A stretch of DNA of 64,000 nt from the NCBI RefSeq assembly GCF_905404315.1, contig NC_066286.1, positions 4,471,501 to 4,535,500 on the forward strand, in the 5' to 3' direction. This stretch comes from Leptidea sinapis. Lineage: Eukaryota; Arthropoda; Insecta; Lepidoptera; Pieridae. Below are positions 46,210-55,980 of this stretch, in pieces (within the stretch, counting starts at the first letter, position 1; each line of letters opens with the position of its first letter). The notes under the pieces were generated by a model. That model did not search any database. It saw nothing but the letters and a program-made list of their open reading frames with translations, and had not been told where the DNA came from. Both the position numbers and the translations under genes were made by a program.

Positions 46210-46500
46210 ATTACAATAAGATCCCAGAAAATATTCAAACAAATGTACTAACGAAATTCAAAAGAATTAAAAAAAATTGTTTGGTCACTAAAATATAAAT
46301 GACTCAAGGTATTAAAAAATAAAATTTATGTAATACCGTACATTGTAAACCATACCTTTATGAAAAAAAGGAACCCGCTGAGTTTCTTGCGCCCGTTCTT
46401 TTCAGGACTGAGGCACACTTTTTTCAAATGGGTGGCAGTTTAGAATGACATTCAATAAGTGATATCATAATATATATTCTATTTTGAATAAATGTATTTA
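46210..46500 (+). repeat. Remainder of the interrupted LINE, C-terminus and 3' end
   Basis: It begins YYNKIPENIQTNVLTKFKR and reaches a stop near 46300, then the 3' end ccgctgagtttcttgcgccc, ending in attttgaataaatgta. Confidence 0.5.
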
Positions 46501-46639
46501 AATTTGAATATGCATTGCGCAATCAAAAGCTGAAATATTATAGCGAAAAATGCCCTGCGATTTACTTCTTCATGTTATTTTTTTCTTTACATTTAAGATC
46601 GCCAAATTAACACGTCCGCGAGCAATGTGTCTCGCCAGT

Positions 46640-47165
46640 CATACAATAGGCTAGAAAATATTCAACGTATATTTACCAAATACCTTTGCTAAAAGTTTAA
46701 AATACCCAATACATGTTATGAAAATCGTTGTAACACTAGAAATAACGTATTGCTTGTAACTATTCTAGTAGGCTTCATAAGATACATAATAGCTTTACGG
46801 TACACACTTTTATAATAAAATCTCAGCCTCTGTTCGGGCAATATCTATACTTAAATTTAAATGTTTTATTAAAAAATGTCGTAAATCCTACTACTCCACA
46901 GCTGAATATCTAAGTGATCAGACAGCCTGGGACAAGATTTTGATAATTTTACAGCAATAGCAATGACAGTACAATATTGTATATTTTATTAAAAAGAGCG
47001 TAAAAAGAATGCTGGGAGAGTTTCTTGCGCCACTTCTTCTCTCTCAGAGCGCCATTTGTTTCCGAAGCTGTATAGACACTATTCTAGTATATAAGAAATG
47101 ACATCAAAAAGAATTGTAAAGGAATCAATTTTGAGAAAATACCTAAATGCCTTTTTACCTTACTT
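46640..47165 (+). repeat. LINE 3' end, same family as 42.3-44.0 kb
   Basis: A decayed coding part (LENIQRIFTKYLC-like, about 46650-46700; then ggcttcataagatacataat) is followed by the full 3' end cgccatttgtttccgaagc to gagaaaatacctaaatgcc. Confidence 0.6.
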
Positions 47166-48267
47166 ATGCCAATTACAGAGATAGTGCAATGTGTCCACCG
47201 CACTTCAAATGATTTCAATAAATTAAAGTACTTGGAAAGTATTGAGCTATTCTGTTTTAACACGCTATCAGCTAAAATGATTTTGGCTAATTGTTATTTA
47301 GGGCTAGATCCTAAATAGGATTGTATTGTAATAATAAATAGTTTCTAACTTTTAAATATCGCATATTTTATATCTATAATTTTAATTGATCATCGATTTA
47401 TGATCATCTACTTGTGGAGGCTCATAAATGGCCCTTACTTATTAACATTAACATTTATCTATTATGGCTGTTAGGTCACCTAAATATAAATAAATAGATG
47501 TGGTAATCTGCTTGCAGCTACGCAAATAAAGTTGATATAGTAATTACTTTTTTGCGTTTAAATTTATGGACATGGGAATGAAATATAATCAATGTGCATT
47601 CTTTTTTTAAACCACTTCATTAAATCTAGTTAAATGACGTAATTAGGAGCTTCACTGATAACGGACAGATTTTGGGTTTTTTTAAGAATTCTGAGCGGTA
47701 AAGCAAAAAAAACCTAAGCAACAGGAAGAAGCAATAATTCAAAAGGATCTAATAGTGTTTTTAAATAACAAATATTAACTGAATATACATAATTGATTTT
47801 AACATTATAACTAACGAATTGTGTAAACTTAAAATAGTTTTTGCAAAATAAACGACTTCAGACTTAAAATCAGTGGAACTTTTCATATTGCTGGTGGACT
47901 AAATAGTATTCGATACGATCTCTAGAAACTATAAACATGACATAAATTAATTATAAACAGTCGTATAATCACTAGGTATTGCGAAGAATACCTGAATTAT
48001 GTAAATTATTGGTAACAAATTTAAAAATGTGTTTATTTGAATATATAAAGGGAAAACTATTTTTCTTTAAGCAGCAATCGCCCAAAAAGTATTCAATGTA
48101 TCGGGATAGAGCTATGAACATTCCAGAAATACATTTTCATATACAATAACAGTACAATAGAATATAATAAAAATATGGATGGGCTCGTCTAGGAAAACAG
48201 ATTATTTCTAGGCAAAAAAAACTCACAATGTCTTACGAAATAACTTATATTTATTTCACAGAGGCAA
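47166..48267. other. Gene-free flank 3' of the Kir gene
   Basis: AT-rich, with a 34-bp scrap of family A (gggtttttttaagaattctg, about 47671). No gene supported. Confidence 0.45.
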
Positions 48268-49371
48268 TTAATTAGGTTCATAATAATCATCTGGAGTATG
48301 AGAGAGGGTCAGTAACAATGAATCATATTCGCACGCAGAACACAAAGGCGTGTCAACCTGTTGAATCTCCGACAACATCGAAAAATCGACTTCATACATC
48401 ATCCGGCTTGTATTATAACCAACCATGGAGGCGAACCTGTGACCCCAAAACACATCGTATTCCGTGAAACTCGACCTCGCTTGTACCGGCTGACCCGTTG
48501 ATTCCACAACACCTTCAAACACCGTGAGTATTTCTAGCTTGCAACACAACAAATCTGCAGCAGACAATCTATAAAAAGGACTAGACTCATCTATTTGATG
48601 CACAACAGTTATAGGCCACAGAAAGAACGTTGATTCGCATTCATCTACGTCAACATTTAATTCTATTTGATCTGAAATATCTAAAACTTTACTTTCAGTT
48701 TTGTATCTTATTACATAAGCTTTAGGTCTAATGTTCAGTATTCTGGATTTCCGCATATCTCCAACGCGGAATATTAGACAAAATTTATCGTTTCTCAAGT
48801 TTATGACAGCATGCCGACTGAAGAGAATTGTTTTCGTCCTTCCCCTCGGCCGAGTGAGCTTGGCAAAAAGTATTCCAACCATTACAGCTTGGAATATTGA
48901 ACTGACAATGCACTGTAAGCACATTGTGGTTATTGTCTGTGGGCATTCAAGAGTTATTGCCCTTTTTCCGTATGCGACTGTTGTGTCAACCTCGATGCTA
49001 AATAAAAATGCTGAAGTGAATCCGTAAAAATTTTTAACGCATGCCGTAAAATTTGATGTACTTTGATTCTGTGGCAGGTTTTCTGGAGCAAAGTCTCCAT
49101 GGTTGTATGATATTATCCAGTAAAGTACACCGAAAAAGAGCCAGATGAAAAGGAAGGCTGAACAAAAGTTAAGCAGAGTCCATCTCCACCTTGCCTCGAC
49201 GAGGGCGACAATGTAGTTGGAAAAATCTTGAACTCTTCTATTTCTTTTGTGACATATATTAATGTCTCCGTTCTTGAACATTACTCTCATGTTTCTTCTT
49301 TGTATGTTGGCGTGCTGATCTCCTGGAACTATAATAATAACGTAAATTATTACGAATCTGAATTCAATCAT
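48268..49371 (-). CDS. Inward-rectifier potassium channel (Kir/Irk family), divergent filter
   Basis: A 367-codon frame encodes a two-transmembrane Kir subunit; four would assemble in the membrane to conduct K+. It shows the N-terminal interfacial motif ARWRW (60-64), M1 (65-88), pore helix AFLFSIEVDTT (121-131), filter TVAYG (131-135), M2 (about 147-170), a basic PIP2-type cluster AKLTRPRGR (170-178) and a full cytoplasmic beta domain (FSRHAVI, WPITVVHQIDE, GVVESTGQPVQARSSF, FWGHRF). Extracellular Cys111 and Cys143 are kept. Two residues are unusual: Ala133 replaces the first glycine of the GYG filter, and Gln161 sits at the M2 rectification position (Asp or Asn in vertebrate Kir2/Kir1). The first about 16 residues look intronic; an acceptor (minus-strand attattatag|tt) would start the exon at 49328. 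AATAAA lies 13 bp past the stop. Confidence 0.88.
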   Translation of the reverse strand: MIEFRFVIIYVIIIVPGDQHANIQRRNMRVMFKNGDINICHKRNRRVQDFSNYIVALVEARWRWTLLNFCSAFLFIWLFFGVLYWIISYNHGDFAPENLPQNQSTSNFTACVKNFYGFTSAFLFSIEVDTTVAYGKRAITLECPQTITTMCLQCIVSSIFQAVMVGILFAKLTRPRGRTKTILFSRHAVINLRNDKFCLIFRVGDMRKSRILNIRPKAYVIRYKTESKVLDISDQIELNVDVDECESTFFLWPITVVHQIDESSPFYRLSAADLLCCKLEILTVFEGVVESTGQPVQARSSFTEYDVFWGHRFASMVGYNTSRMMYEVDFSMLSEIQQVDTPLCSACEYDSLLLTLSHTPDDYYEPN

Positions 49372-49655
49372 ACAATAACTTTGTAGATTATTTTTATGAA
49401 GTCATTTACTACCAATCAGGGCTTTAGTTAAGATGACATTAGAGTTTAGACAGTCAAATATAATAGTAAAATATCTAGGTCATTATAATAGTACTGAAAA
49501 TAATTAATTTAGTGGTTTCTTATGGATGAGAAACATGCGGAAACGTATCACATTATATTATGTGTATAGTAAGGGATAACAGCAGCCAATACTCTGTTAT
49601 AATACAAAATAATAGTCAGCTTTTTAGATAGTAAATGATATTTTTTAAAATCACC
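49372..49655. other. Short region between the Kir ORF and the piggyBac-like element
   Basis: It is probably Kir intron or promoter sequence. No further Kir exon could be recognised. Confidence 0.35.
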
Positions 49656-49668
49656 TTAACACGCTAAA

Positions 49669-49737
49669 CGCCATGGGGGTCACCGGTGACCTCACCCTTC
49701 CTCTATCATAGCGCCATGGGGGTCACCGGTGACCTCA
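49669..49737. repeat. Paired subterminal repeats with palindromic core
   Basis: Two identical 26-bp copies lie at 49669-49694 and 49712-49737, 17 bp apart; each holds the palindrome GGTCACCGGTGACC. A third copy with one changed core base is at 51799-51824, in the same orientation near the other end. Transposase binding sites are a reasonable inference. Confidence 0.75.
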
Positions 49738-50138
49738 ACGTATAGTCATATTCAAACTACTTTTTCTCGCCGCCGGCCATACTGACTGTTACTTTATTCG
49801 TACTCCGTGACCGGCACGGCGCTGTAGAACTATACTGCGCAGTGGGACAAACATACCTTGTAAGGAATTGAAAAAATGAAAGATAGCGAAAAAAGTAACC
49901 AAAATAAAAATTCAGGATATATAATTCAAATTAGTCTTTATTATTTAAACGAAAATTAGCAGTCTTTATTTTTTAATGAAATACAAACATAAAAATCAGT
50001 TTTACTGAAAAATAAAATAAAGTTCTCATTAGTAAGCATAATTACAAACAACCATTAGAAATATAAATAATTAGCCATAATATTTGACAAAACATGCTGT
50101 AAAAGATGAGATAAGAAACCTTTTATAGCATCAACATA

Positions 50139-51482
50139 TTAGCGATGGACATAATTGAAACATTTTAGACAAAAGTGAGGCTCCCCCTTACATTGCACAC
50201 AGTACGTACTCACTTTCTTAGCTTTATTCTTAGCTACTTTACGACCAAATTCCTGTACAGAATCTTTATAACATTGCACGCAAAAACGACGCGTGTCTCT
50301 TACTTTTCCTTCCTTTAATTTTAGAACATGCTTGAGTCTTTTAGGTCTTTCATTGATAATTATTTCTTGGGAATCTGCTGGCCGAGTCAAATAATTTATA
50401 AGAGCCCTCCTAAAGTCGACAATTGAAGATTTGCTCTGCTTATTTTCATTGTACATGACCCAAGCATTTACAACTGCCGTATTTAGAAGTAGTTCTATTG
50501 CCAATTTTCTATACCATTTTACGGTTTTCCGCAATGGCGATGAATAGGCACCCATCTGGTCACTCATGTCTACAGACCCTTTGGATTTATTATAATCCAA
50601 AATAACTTTTGGTTTACGAATCTGTTTGCCTTTTTTCACCACCACAGCAATTTTGTCGGAATGCTTTGTCGTCAGCATAAGCACGTCCCTCTTATCTTTC
50701 CATTTAAGCACTGTTACTCCATCTTCATTCTCCATAGCCATTGTTTCACCTTTTTGCAGTTTCGAATCAACAACAGCCTTAGGCAATCCTCTTCTGTTTT
50801 TTCGCAATGTGCCAATTAAATGGGTTTGCTTCTCCAATGACCGATAAGCCAGTTGCAAGCTAGTGTACCAATTATCAGTTGCTAGCGTGTGTCCTTTGTC
50901 AAATATATTTTCACATAGTGCCATCACCACATTTGTTGGCGTAGTATTTATTGCGTCAATGTTTTTCCCACTATACAAATTAAGTTTGCAAGTATATCCG
51001 GGAACAGTACATAACTTAAATAGCTTCATGCCATACTTGTGTCGCTTACTTTTATTGTATTGCCTGAATATTATTCGACCTCTGAAAGGTACTTGGCTTT
51101 CATCCACACAAACATCTTCTTTAGGCGAATAATATTTCTGGAAAGTAGCATTGAGAGCATCGATTAAAGGTCTTATTTTGGCAATACGATCGTTTCTGTC
51201 GACAGATAAATTGTCGCTAAAGTGTAGGTATTGCAGTAGTACAATCATTTCAAGAATTTCTTCAGGCACCAATAGATCATAATACTGGTCAGGGCCAGCT
51301 TCTTTCAGCAAATTAGAATATGGAGGTTTCATACCCTCGAACTCGGTGAAAGGAATCACTGATGGCTGTCGTCTTTTTGGCCTCGACCATTTTGAGGTAA
51401 TACGGTTTTTTTGCGATATATTGGCGGCAACAAAATTTTCAGCCGACTCACTGTCACTATCACTATCACTTGCGATAACCAA
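50139..51482 (-). CDS. piggyBac-like transposase, internally deleted
   Basis: A 447-codon frame encodes a DDD transposase that would excise and insert at TTAA. It has an acidic start (SDSDSDSES), a segment FEGMKPPYSNLL, then catalytic Asp127 (CVDESQVPFRGR), Asp203 (ATDNWYTS) and Asp305 (GSVDMSDQ), and a C-terminal Cys-rich domain (C401, C404, C428, C431, C438, C441 with His436 and His446). Between LLVPEEILEMIV and LLQYLHFSDN (about residue 81) a segment of the N-terminal domain usual in the family, probably 70-90 residues, is missing without loss of frame. The frame opens at a TTG; upstream in-frame coding-like sequence is cut by a TGA (about 51486-51488), and a possible original ATG at 51613 is in another frame. 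Activity is unlikely. Confidence 0.85.
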   Translation of the reverse strand: MVIASDSDSDSESAENFVAANISQKNRITSKWSRPKRRQPSVIPFTEFEGMKPPYSNLLKEAGPDQYYDLLVPEEILEMIVLLQYLHFSDNLSVDRNDRIAKIRPLIDALNATFQKYYSPKEDVCVDESQVPFRGRIIFRQYNKSKRHKYGMKLFKLCTVPGYTCKLNLYSGKNIDAINTTPTNVVMALCENIFDKGHTLATDNWYTSLQLAYRSLEKQTHLIGTLRKNRRGLPKAVVDSKLQKGETMAMENEDGVTVLKWKDKRDVLMLTTKHSDKIAVVVKKGKQIRKPKVILDYNKSKGSVDMSDQMGAYSSPLRKTVKWYRKLAIELLLNTAVVNAWVMYNENKQSKSSIVDFRRALINYLTRPADSQEIIINERPKRLKHVLKLKEGKVRDTRRFCVQCYKDSVQEFGRKVAKNKAKKVSTYCVQCKGEPHFCLKCFNYVHR

Positions 51483-51995
51483 ACGTCATTTCTTTTTCGG
51501 TAATTGCATGGGTTCACTATCCGATTCTACGAGAGCGTTGTTTATAGAAGCGATCGAAAAAGAAATTTCTAACGCGTTGATTTGCTTCTGAAGTTCTCCA
51601 TAGCTAAATCCATATCTAAAGCCTCGCACATTAACTATTCAATAAGAAAATGATGACAGCTAAGATAGTAGGAACGTAATTGATCAAGTAACACACGTTC
51701 TATCACCGTAAGCGCGAGCGCACTACTGGTGTAGCGGGTGGCCGGCGGGGTGGCCGGCGCGGCGCCGGGTACCGGAAAATATATTTTCTGTATTTGTGCG
51801 CCATGGGGTGCACCGGTGACCTCAGCTATGTATTTGACTGTAACTATGTACCCCATGTACAGAATTCAATAAAACTTATTTTCTATACGTATCGTAACAT
51901 AATAAACAAATTACGACCAAAAGTATTTTTACGATTTTTATTTTTTTCTATCGGCGTTTAACGTGTTAATGTCTTTTCAACACGGTAAAGCTTCG

Positions 51996-52345
51996 ATTTT
52001 TTTGAGGAAAAGGAGGGCAAATCATTTTTTGAAAGTACCCATGTCGTATCGTTCCGGAAACAGCGCACAAAGAAGTTCATTCCAAAGCTTTGTAGTACGT
52101 GGAAGAAAGCTCCTTGAAAACCGCACTGTGGAGGACCGCCACACATCCAGATGGTGGGGATGATATCCTAACTTGTGGCGTGTCGTGCGAAGGTGGAACT
52201 CGGTGACAGGTATCAGGTGAAACAGCTCTTCGGAACACGTCCCGTGATAAATGCGGTAGAAGACACGCAATGAAGCGACGTCTCTACGCAATGCCAATTG
52301 ATCCAGCCGAGCACTGGGTCCCCGACAATTCAAGCTGCTCTGCTC
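51996..52345 (-). repeat. LINE 3' end (family B)
   Basis: It has the family B C-terminal region (LRRDVASL, YRIYHG, TTRHKLGYHPHHLDVW, LWNELLCA) in nearly open frame, with the terminal 100 bp before the A tail deleted (aggagg joined to gcaaatc at about 52016). It is truncated 5' near 52345. Confidence 0.65.
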
Positions 52346-52348
52346 GAT

Positions 52349-52535
52349 TTTTATCTTACAATTGTTGATTATTACATTGTTAATATTTCAGACTACATAC
52401 GCTTTAAAAAACAGCTTACCAAGACGTGGCTGATACACCCCTGGTTTTATGACAGACACACCATCGTCGGTAAATTGTGTCCATTCGTCACCGCAGTCCA
52501 TAACACGTCCCTGTTTGAAGTACCTAAATCAAATT
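52349..52535 (+). pseudogene. Possible Harbinger-type transposase N-terminal fragment
   Basis: It encodes KKQLTKTWLIHPWFYDRH then GKLCPFVTAVHN. 'W.(V/I)HP...R...G....L' recalls the opening of PIF/Harbinger nuclease proteins. It is too short for certainty and is preceded directly by the LINE fragment. Confidence 0.3.
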
Positions 52536-52559
52536 GATAAAATAAATTTATGAAACTAT

Positions 52560-52616
52560 AAAGTTTGAGGCTTTTGTACAGCAGTGGACGTTTTCCGGCT
52601 GAAATGATGATGATAG
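52560..52616 (+). repeat. RTE-type LINE 3' tail
   Basis: It reads gtttgaggcttttgtacagc, gtggacgttttccggctg and a (GAT)n tail, the same 3' end as the nested insert at 41633-41730. Confidence 0.55.
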
Positions 52617-53874
52617 AGTTATAATACTATAAAAATAAAAAAGGTTTATTGAATATGTCAACACACCAAAATGTTATTTAAATTATTTTAACAAATACGC
52701 CAACCTTATATCAAACAATTAGTCAGGTGCGAGTGAAGACGAAGGAATTAAATTCTAAATAGCTAAGCAATAATTTTTTCTTAATGTTCATGGCAATTAA
52801 TCTTGGATTTTGATCTTACAGCGGATATAGTAATAATACACACTGCCAAATTTTTAGTTCTTGGTTGAATAATACAAAAACTACGGAAACTCTGCCGGAA
52901 ACTATAGCAAAATAATATTGCATTCCATAATTATTTTTTGTAATAAATTTTTATCACAAATCACTATGAGACTAACTTTTGCACACCATTGCTGCAAAAG
53001 TTCATCAATACATTGTTACAAGGGTACGCAGCAATGTAATGTAATGTATGTAACCCCCAACAATAGTCCAGCAAGGAATTAAAACTTATAATATATCTTC
53101 TTATTTATATACCTATTAGTTTATGTAATTTAGATACCCCACTAGTGGATGTATAGCAGAATTAGCTTACCAGTAACTTTCAGATATTTTATACTTCAAA
53201 ATACGAAAAAAAATCTTAAAAAAATCTATTTCTATTTTAGTCATTTGACTTACCTTATTGCTTGTACTCATTGAACTGCAAATTTTTTGATTTTATGTAA
53301 TAGAACCCCGTTTGTCATGATTTAAATACAACTTGCTGAAAACAACTAAACTACTGAGTTGCTAGTATACGAATGATAAGATAAATTATAATGACGTCAT
53401 GTAAAATAAATAAAAGCCGTGATTTTGATAATCTTTAGAATTGAAATTTGCAAAATACTTTAAGACTATCTTAATATTTACTTATGTTACAATGTAGGAT
53501 GCATAACATTTGCAGAATATTACATTATAAATGATATTGTATTTAAAGATGCGGCATATCATGCGGTTTCTTCAGGACTGACGGCCTGAGGAATGCCGTT
53601 TCGATTTTTTCTTTGTTTCTCACGATTCGCAACCAGTGTTAACAAGTAAACAGTTATAGTTTTTATTGTTTGTATGGTTATAGTCACGAGCTAGTAAAAA
53701 AATAAGGACTCCGTGTCACCTTACATAACACCAAAGCAACAAAACAAGCCGATTAACGTGTAAATATATATCCCCACGCACACACTTGCACTACTACAGA
53801 CCGATAGGCGGCCATTATGAGAATTGTCATCGTCTGTGACGGATTAGTTTGGGTCTCAATAAAATATTTTAAAA
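52617..53874. other. No gene recognised
   Basis: AT-rich DNA with no supported gene or repeat. Confidence 0.4.
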
Positions 53875-53919
53875 ATGCCGTCGTGCGTTGTGAAAAAGCG
53901 TAAAAACGATACTATATAA
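53875..53919 (+). pseudogene. THAP-domain start remnant
   Basis: ATG opens MPSCVVKKRKNDTI followed by a stop. 'MPSC...C' is the characteristic start of THAP zinc-finger proteins (C2CH), but the second cysteine is replaced by Arg (CGT for TGT) and the frame stops after 14 codons. It could be a dead transposon or a lost host exon; the match is short. Confidence 0.25.
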
Positions 53920-54122
53920 GTATTTGTGGCCATATATGATTATTTAAGGGAGAAAAAATTGTGTAACTAGTATCCGCCGTAACCGCACACACACTAGTAT
54001 AAAGGTGCTTCACTTGATAATATCACGGAGCGGAGTCCTTCTTTTTTTACTCGTCCGTGGTTATAGTAAATACCTTAACATTTTTAATATTTCAAATCAA
54101 TAAGAGATTACAGACTAACGGC

Positions 54123-54424
54123 TCGAGTACACCTAACTCTCTTCAACCGAGCGAAAGATGGTACACTTTTTGCATAATTAAATTACAACACGATTATTAA
54201 ATACACTCAACTTTCACTGCAGACACCGGCAGACTGACGAGAAATCCCAACAAGTTCGGACTCGACGGTTGATCGGCCGTCCGGTTTTCCGGTCGTCATC
54301 AGAGGACACCGGTTGTGTTGGTGTACCTACGTGCTCTGTTTATCTCACAAGTTTAGTGTTTGATTCGATCGTCCGAGTACGGATCGCCCGAACAAAATTC
54401 GGCCGAAGACGGATTAGGTGTACG
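54123..54424. repeat. Possible TIR element, GC-richer than its flanks
   Basis: gagtacacctaa (54125) and ttaggtgtacgcc (54414) are inverted. The interior contains further inverted bits such as ccggttttccgg. The ends are short and no duplication is clear. Confidence 0.3.
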
Positions 54425-55347
54425 CCAGCTGTAAGGCCTATTAAATGATTTTGAATTACGCAAATGTAATTCTTAAAATAAATAGTCTAATTTGGAGGCT
54501 CCAAATGACCTTAAAATATTTTATGTGACTCTCATAAAGTTATATGACAACATAATAAAATATTATTTTTAAATTCTAGAAATGATGTTCTAAAAACTCT
54601 AAAGCCTTCTTTGAACTGGAATAATTAAATCAAATCAAACCAAATCAACAATAACTTATTAATCTAGGTCAAAAATTAAACTTATAAATTGCAAAGTGAA
54701 ATAGGTGAGGTAGTAATTAAACTTTTGCCAATAAGTTTAACTATTTTTAAAACTATTTTATATTGAATATTTAATAAGATATATTAAAAACTTAAATATT
54801 TTTATCCTGTCAGATTACCAGTCCCACTACGCTACCTACTACCTAATGAATAATATTATCTGATCCAATAGGCTGATATGCAATATCTAACAAAACAACA
54901 ATCACGTATAAAGAATTCTGTACTATCTCTGCGTAATTCTTCAGGTGTTTAAAATAAAGTTTATCGTCGAAAACTGCACGAACCAACATTTACAATGGCA
55001 GCGAATAAGGAGAACGACAATTTGTTTATCCCACTTAAGAGGATTCCATAAAATGAACAGCGAATTTTATTTGACGACTAAAAATAGGATCTTTAAGAGG
55101 CTGTCAGGGAACTAAGATAAAATAATCCGGTGGCTGAGAGAATGACATTTGCGGTATTAAAGATAAGATTTTATTGTATTTACTGCAGGTTCGTTTAAAA
55201 TGCTCAGTTTGCGGTTGTTATTTTTACCGAGTTACGGTTTCTCTAATTGGTGCAGGACTGTCATGTGAATGACGTCATTATCGTTGTGGATTTGTCTTAT
55301 CTATTAGTATTTGAATTTTATGTGTACCCAGCTCCCGTTATAATCCT
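54425..55347. other. No gene recognised
   Basis: AT-rich DNA; nothing supported. Confidence 0.4.
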
Positions 55348-55980
55348 ACTAATATTATAGATGCGAAAGTTTGTGAGTGTCTGTGTATATTTGTTACGTC
55401 TTCACGCAAAAACTACTGAATTGATTTTAATGATACTTTACAATAATATAGTTTACACATCAGAATAACACATAGGCTATAATTTATAAAGATATAGTGT
55501 GAATTATCCAAAATATGACGATTAGTGTCAAGAATTAGGAAAAAATCTGCATACAGCGAGATTCACATGTTTGCTCCGCAAAGTCCGCAGGAGTTGCAAA
55601 ACTACATTTAAGGTATTTTGCGGGCTTTTAATGTATATCGGCGCCAATACTATAACACACTTATTATAAAAATACTAATAAAATAAATGCGAAAGTTTGT
55701 GAGTGTGTGTGTATCTTTGTTACATCTTGACGCAATAACTACTGAAAGGATTTTAATGATACTTTACAATAACACAGCTTCCACATCAGAATAACACATA
55801 AGCTATAATTTATAAAGATATAGTGTGAATTATCCAAAGTATAACGATTAGTGTCAAGAATTAGGAAAAAAATCTGCAATTTGCGAGCTTCTCATGTTTG
55901 CTCTGCAAAGCCCGCAAGAGTTACAAAAATACATTTAATGTCTATCGGCGCCAATACTATAACATCACTTATTATAAAAA
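55348..55980. repeat. Tandem duplication of a 300-bp interspersed repeat
   Basis: Unit 1 (about 55348-55670) and unit 2 (about 55671-55980) align throughout: gatgcgaaagtttgtgagtg / aatgcgaaagtttgtgagtg, gatactttacaataa, tgtgaattatccaaa, tcggcgccaatactataaca. The opening actaatattata.atgcgaaag is a phrase common in lepidopteran interspersed repeats. No coding capacity. Confidence 0.65.

Larger units (their letters stand above)
49656..51969 (-). mobile_element. piggyBac-like transposon with TTAA target duplications
   Basis: TTAA at 49656-49659 and 51966-51969 borders inverted ends CACGCTAAACGCC and (inverted) CACGTTAAACGCC, so the element proper is 49660-51965, about 2.3 kb. Inside are a transposase ORF on the minus strand and three copies of a 26-bp subterminal repeat. 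Preserved ends, TTAA and a long open frame suggest a fairly recent insertion, though the ORF is internally deleted. Confidence 0.88.

Noticed and set aside
50626..51132. Plus-strand open frames of 73 and 89 codons
   Set aside because: They are antisense to the piggyBac-like transposase.
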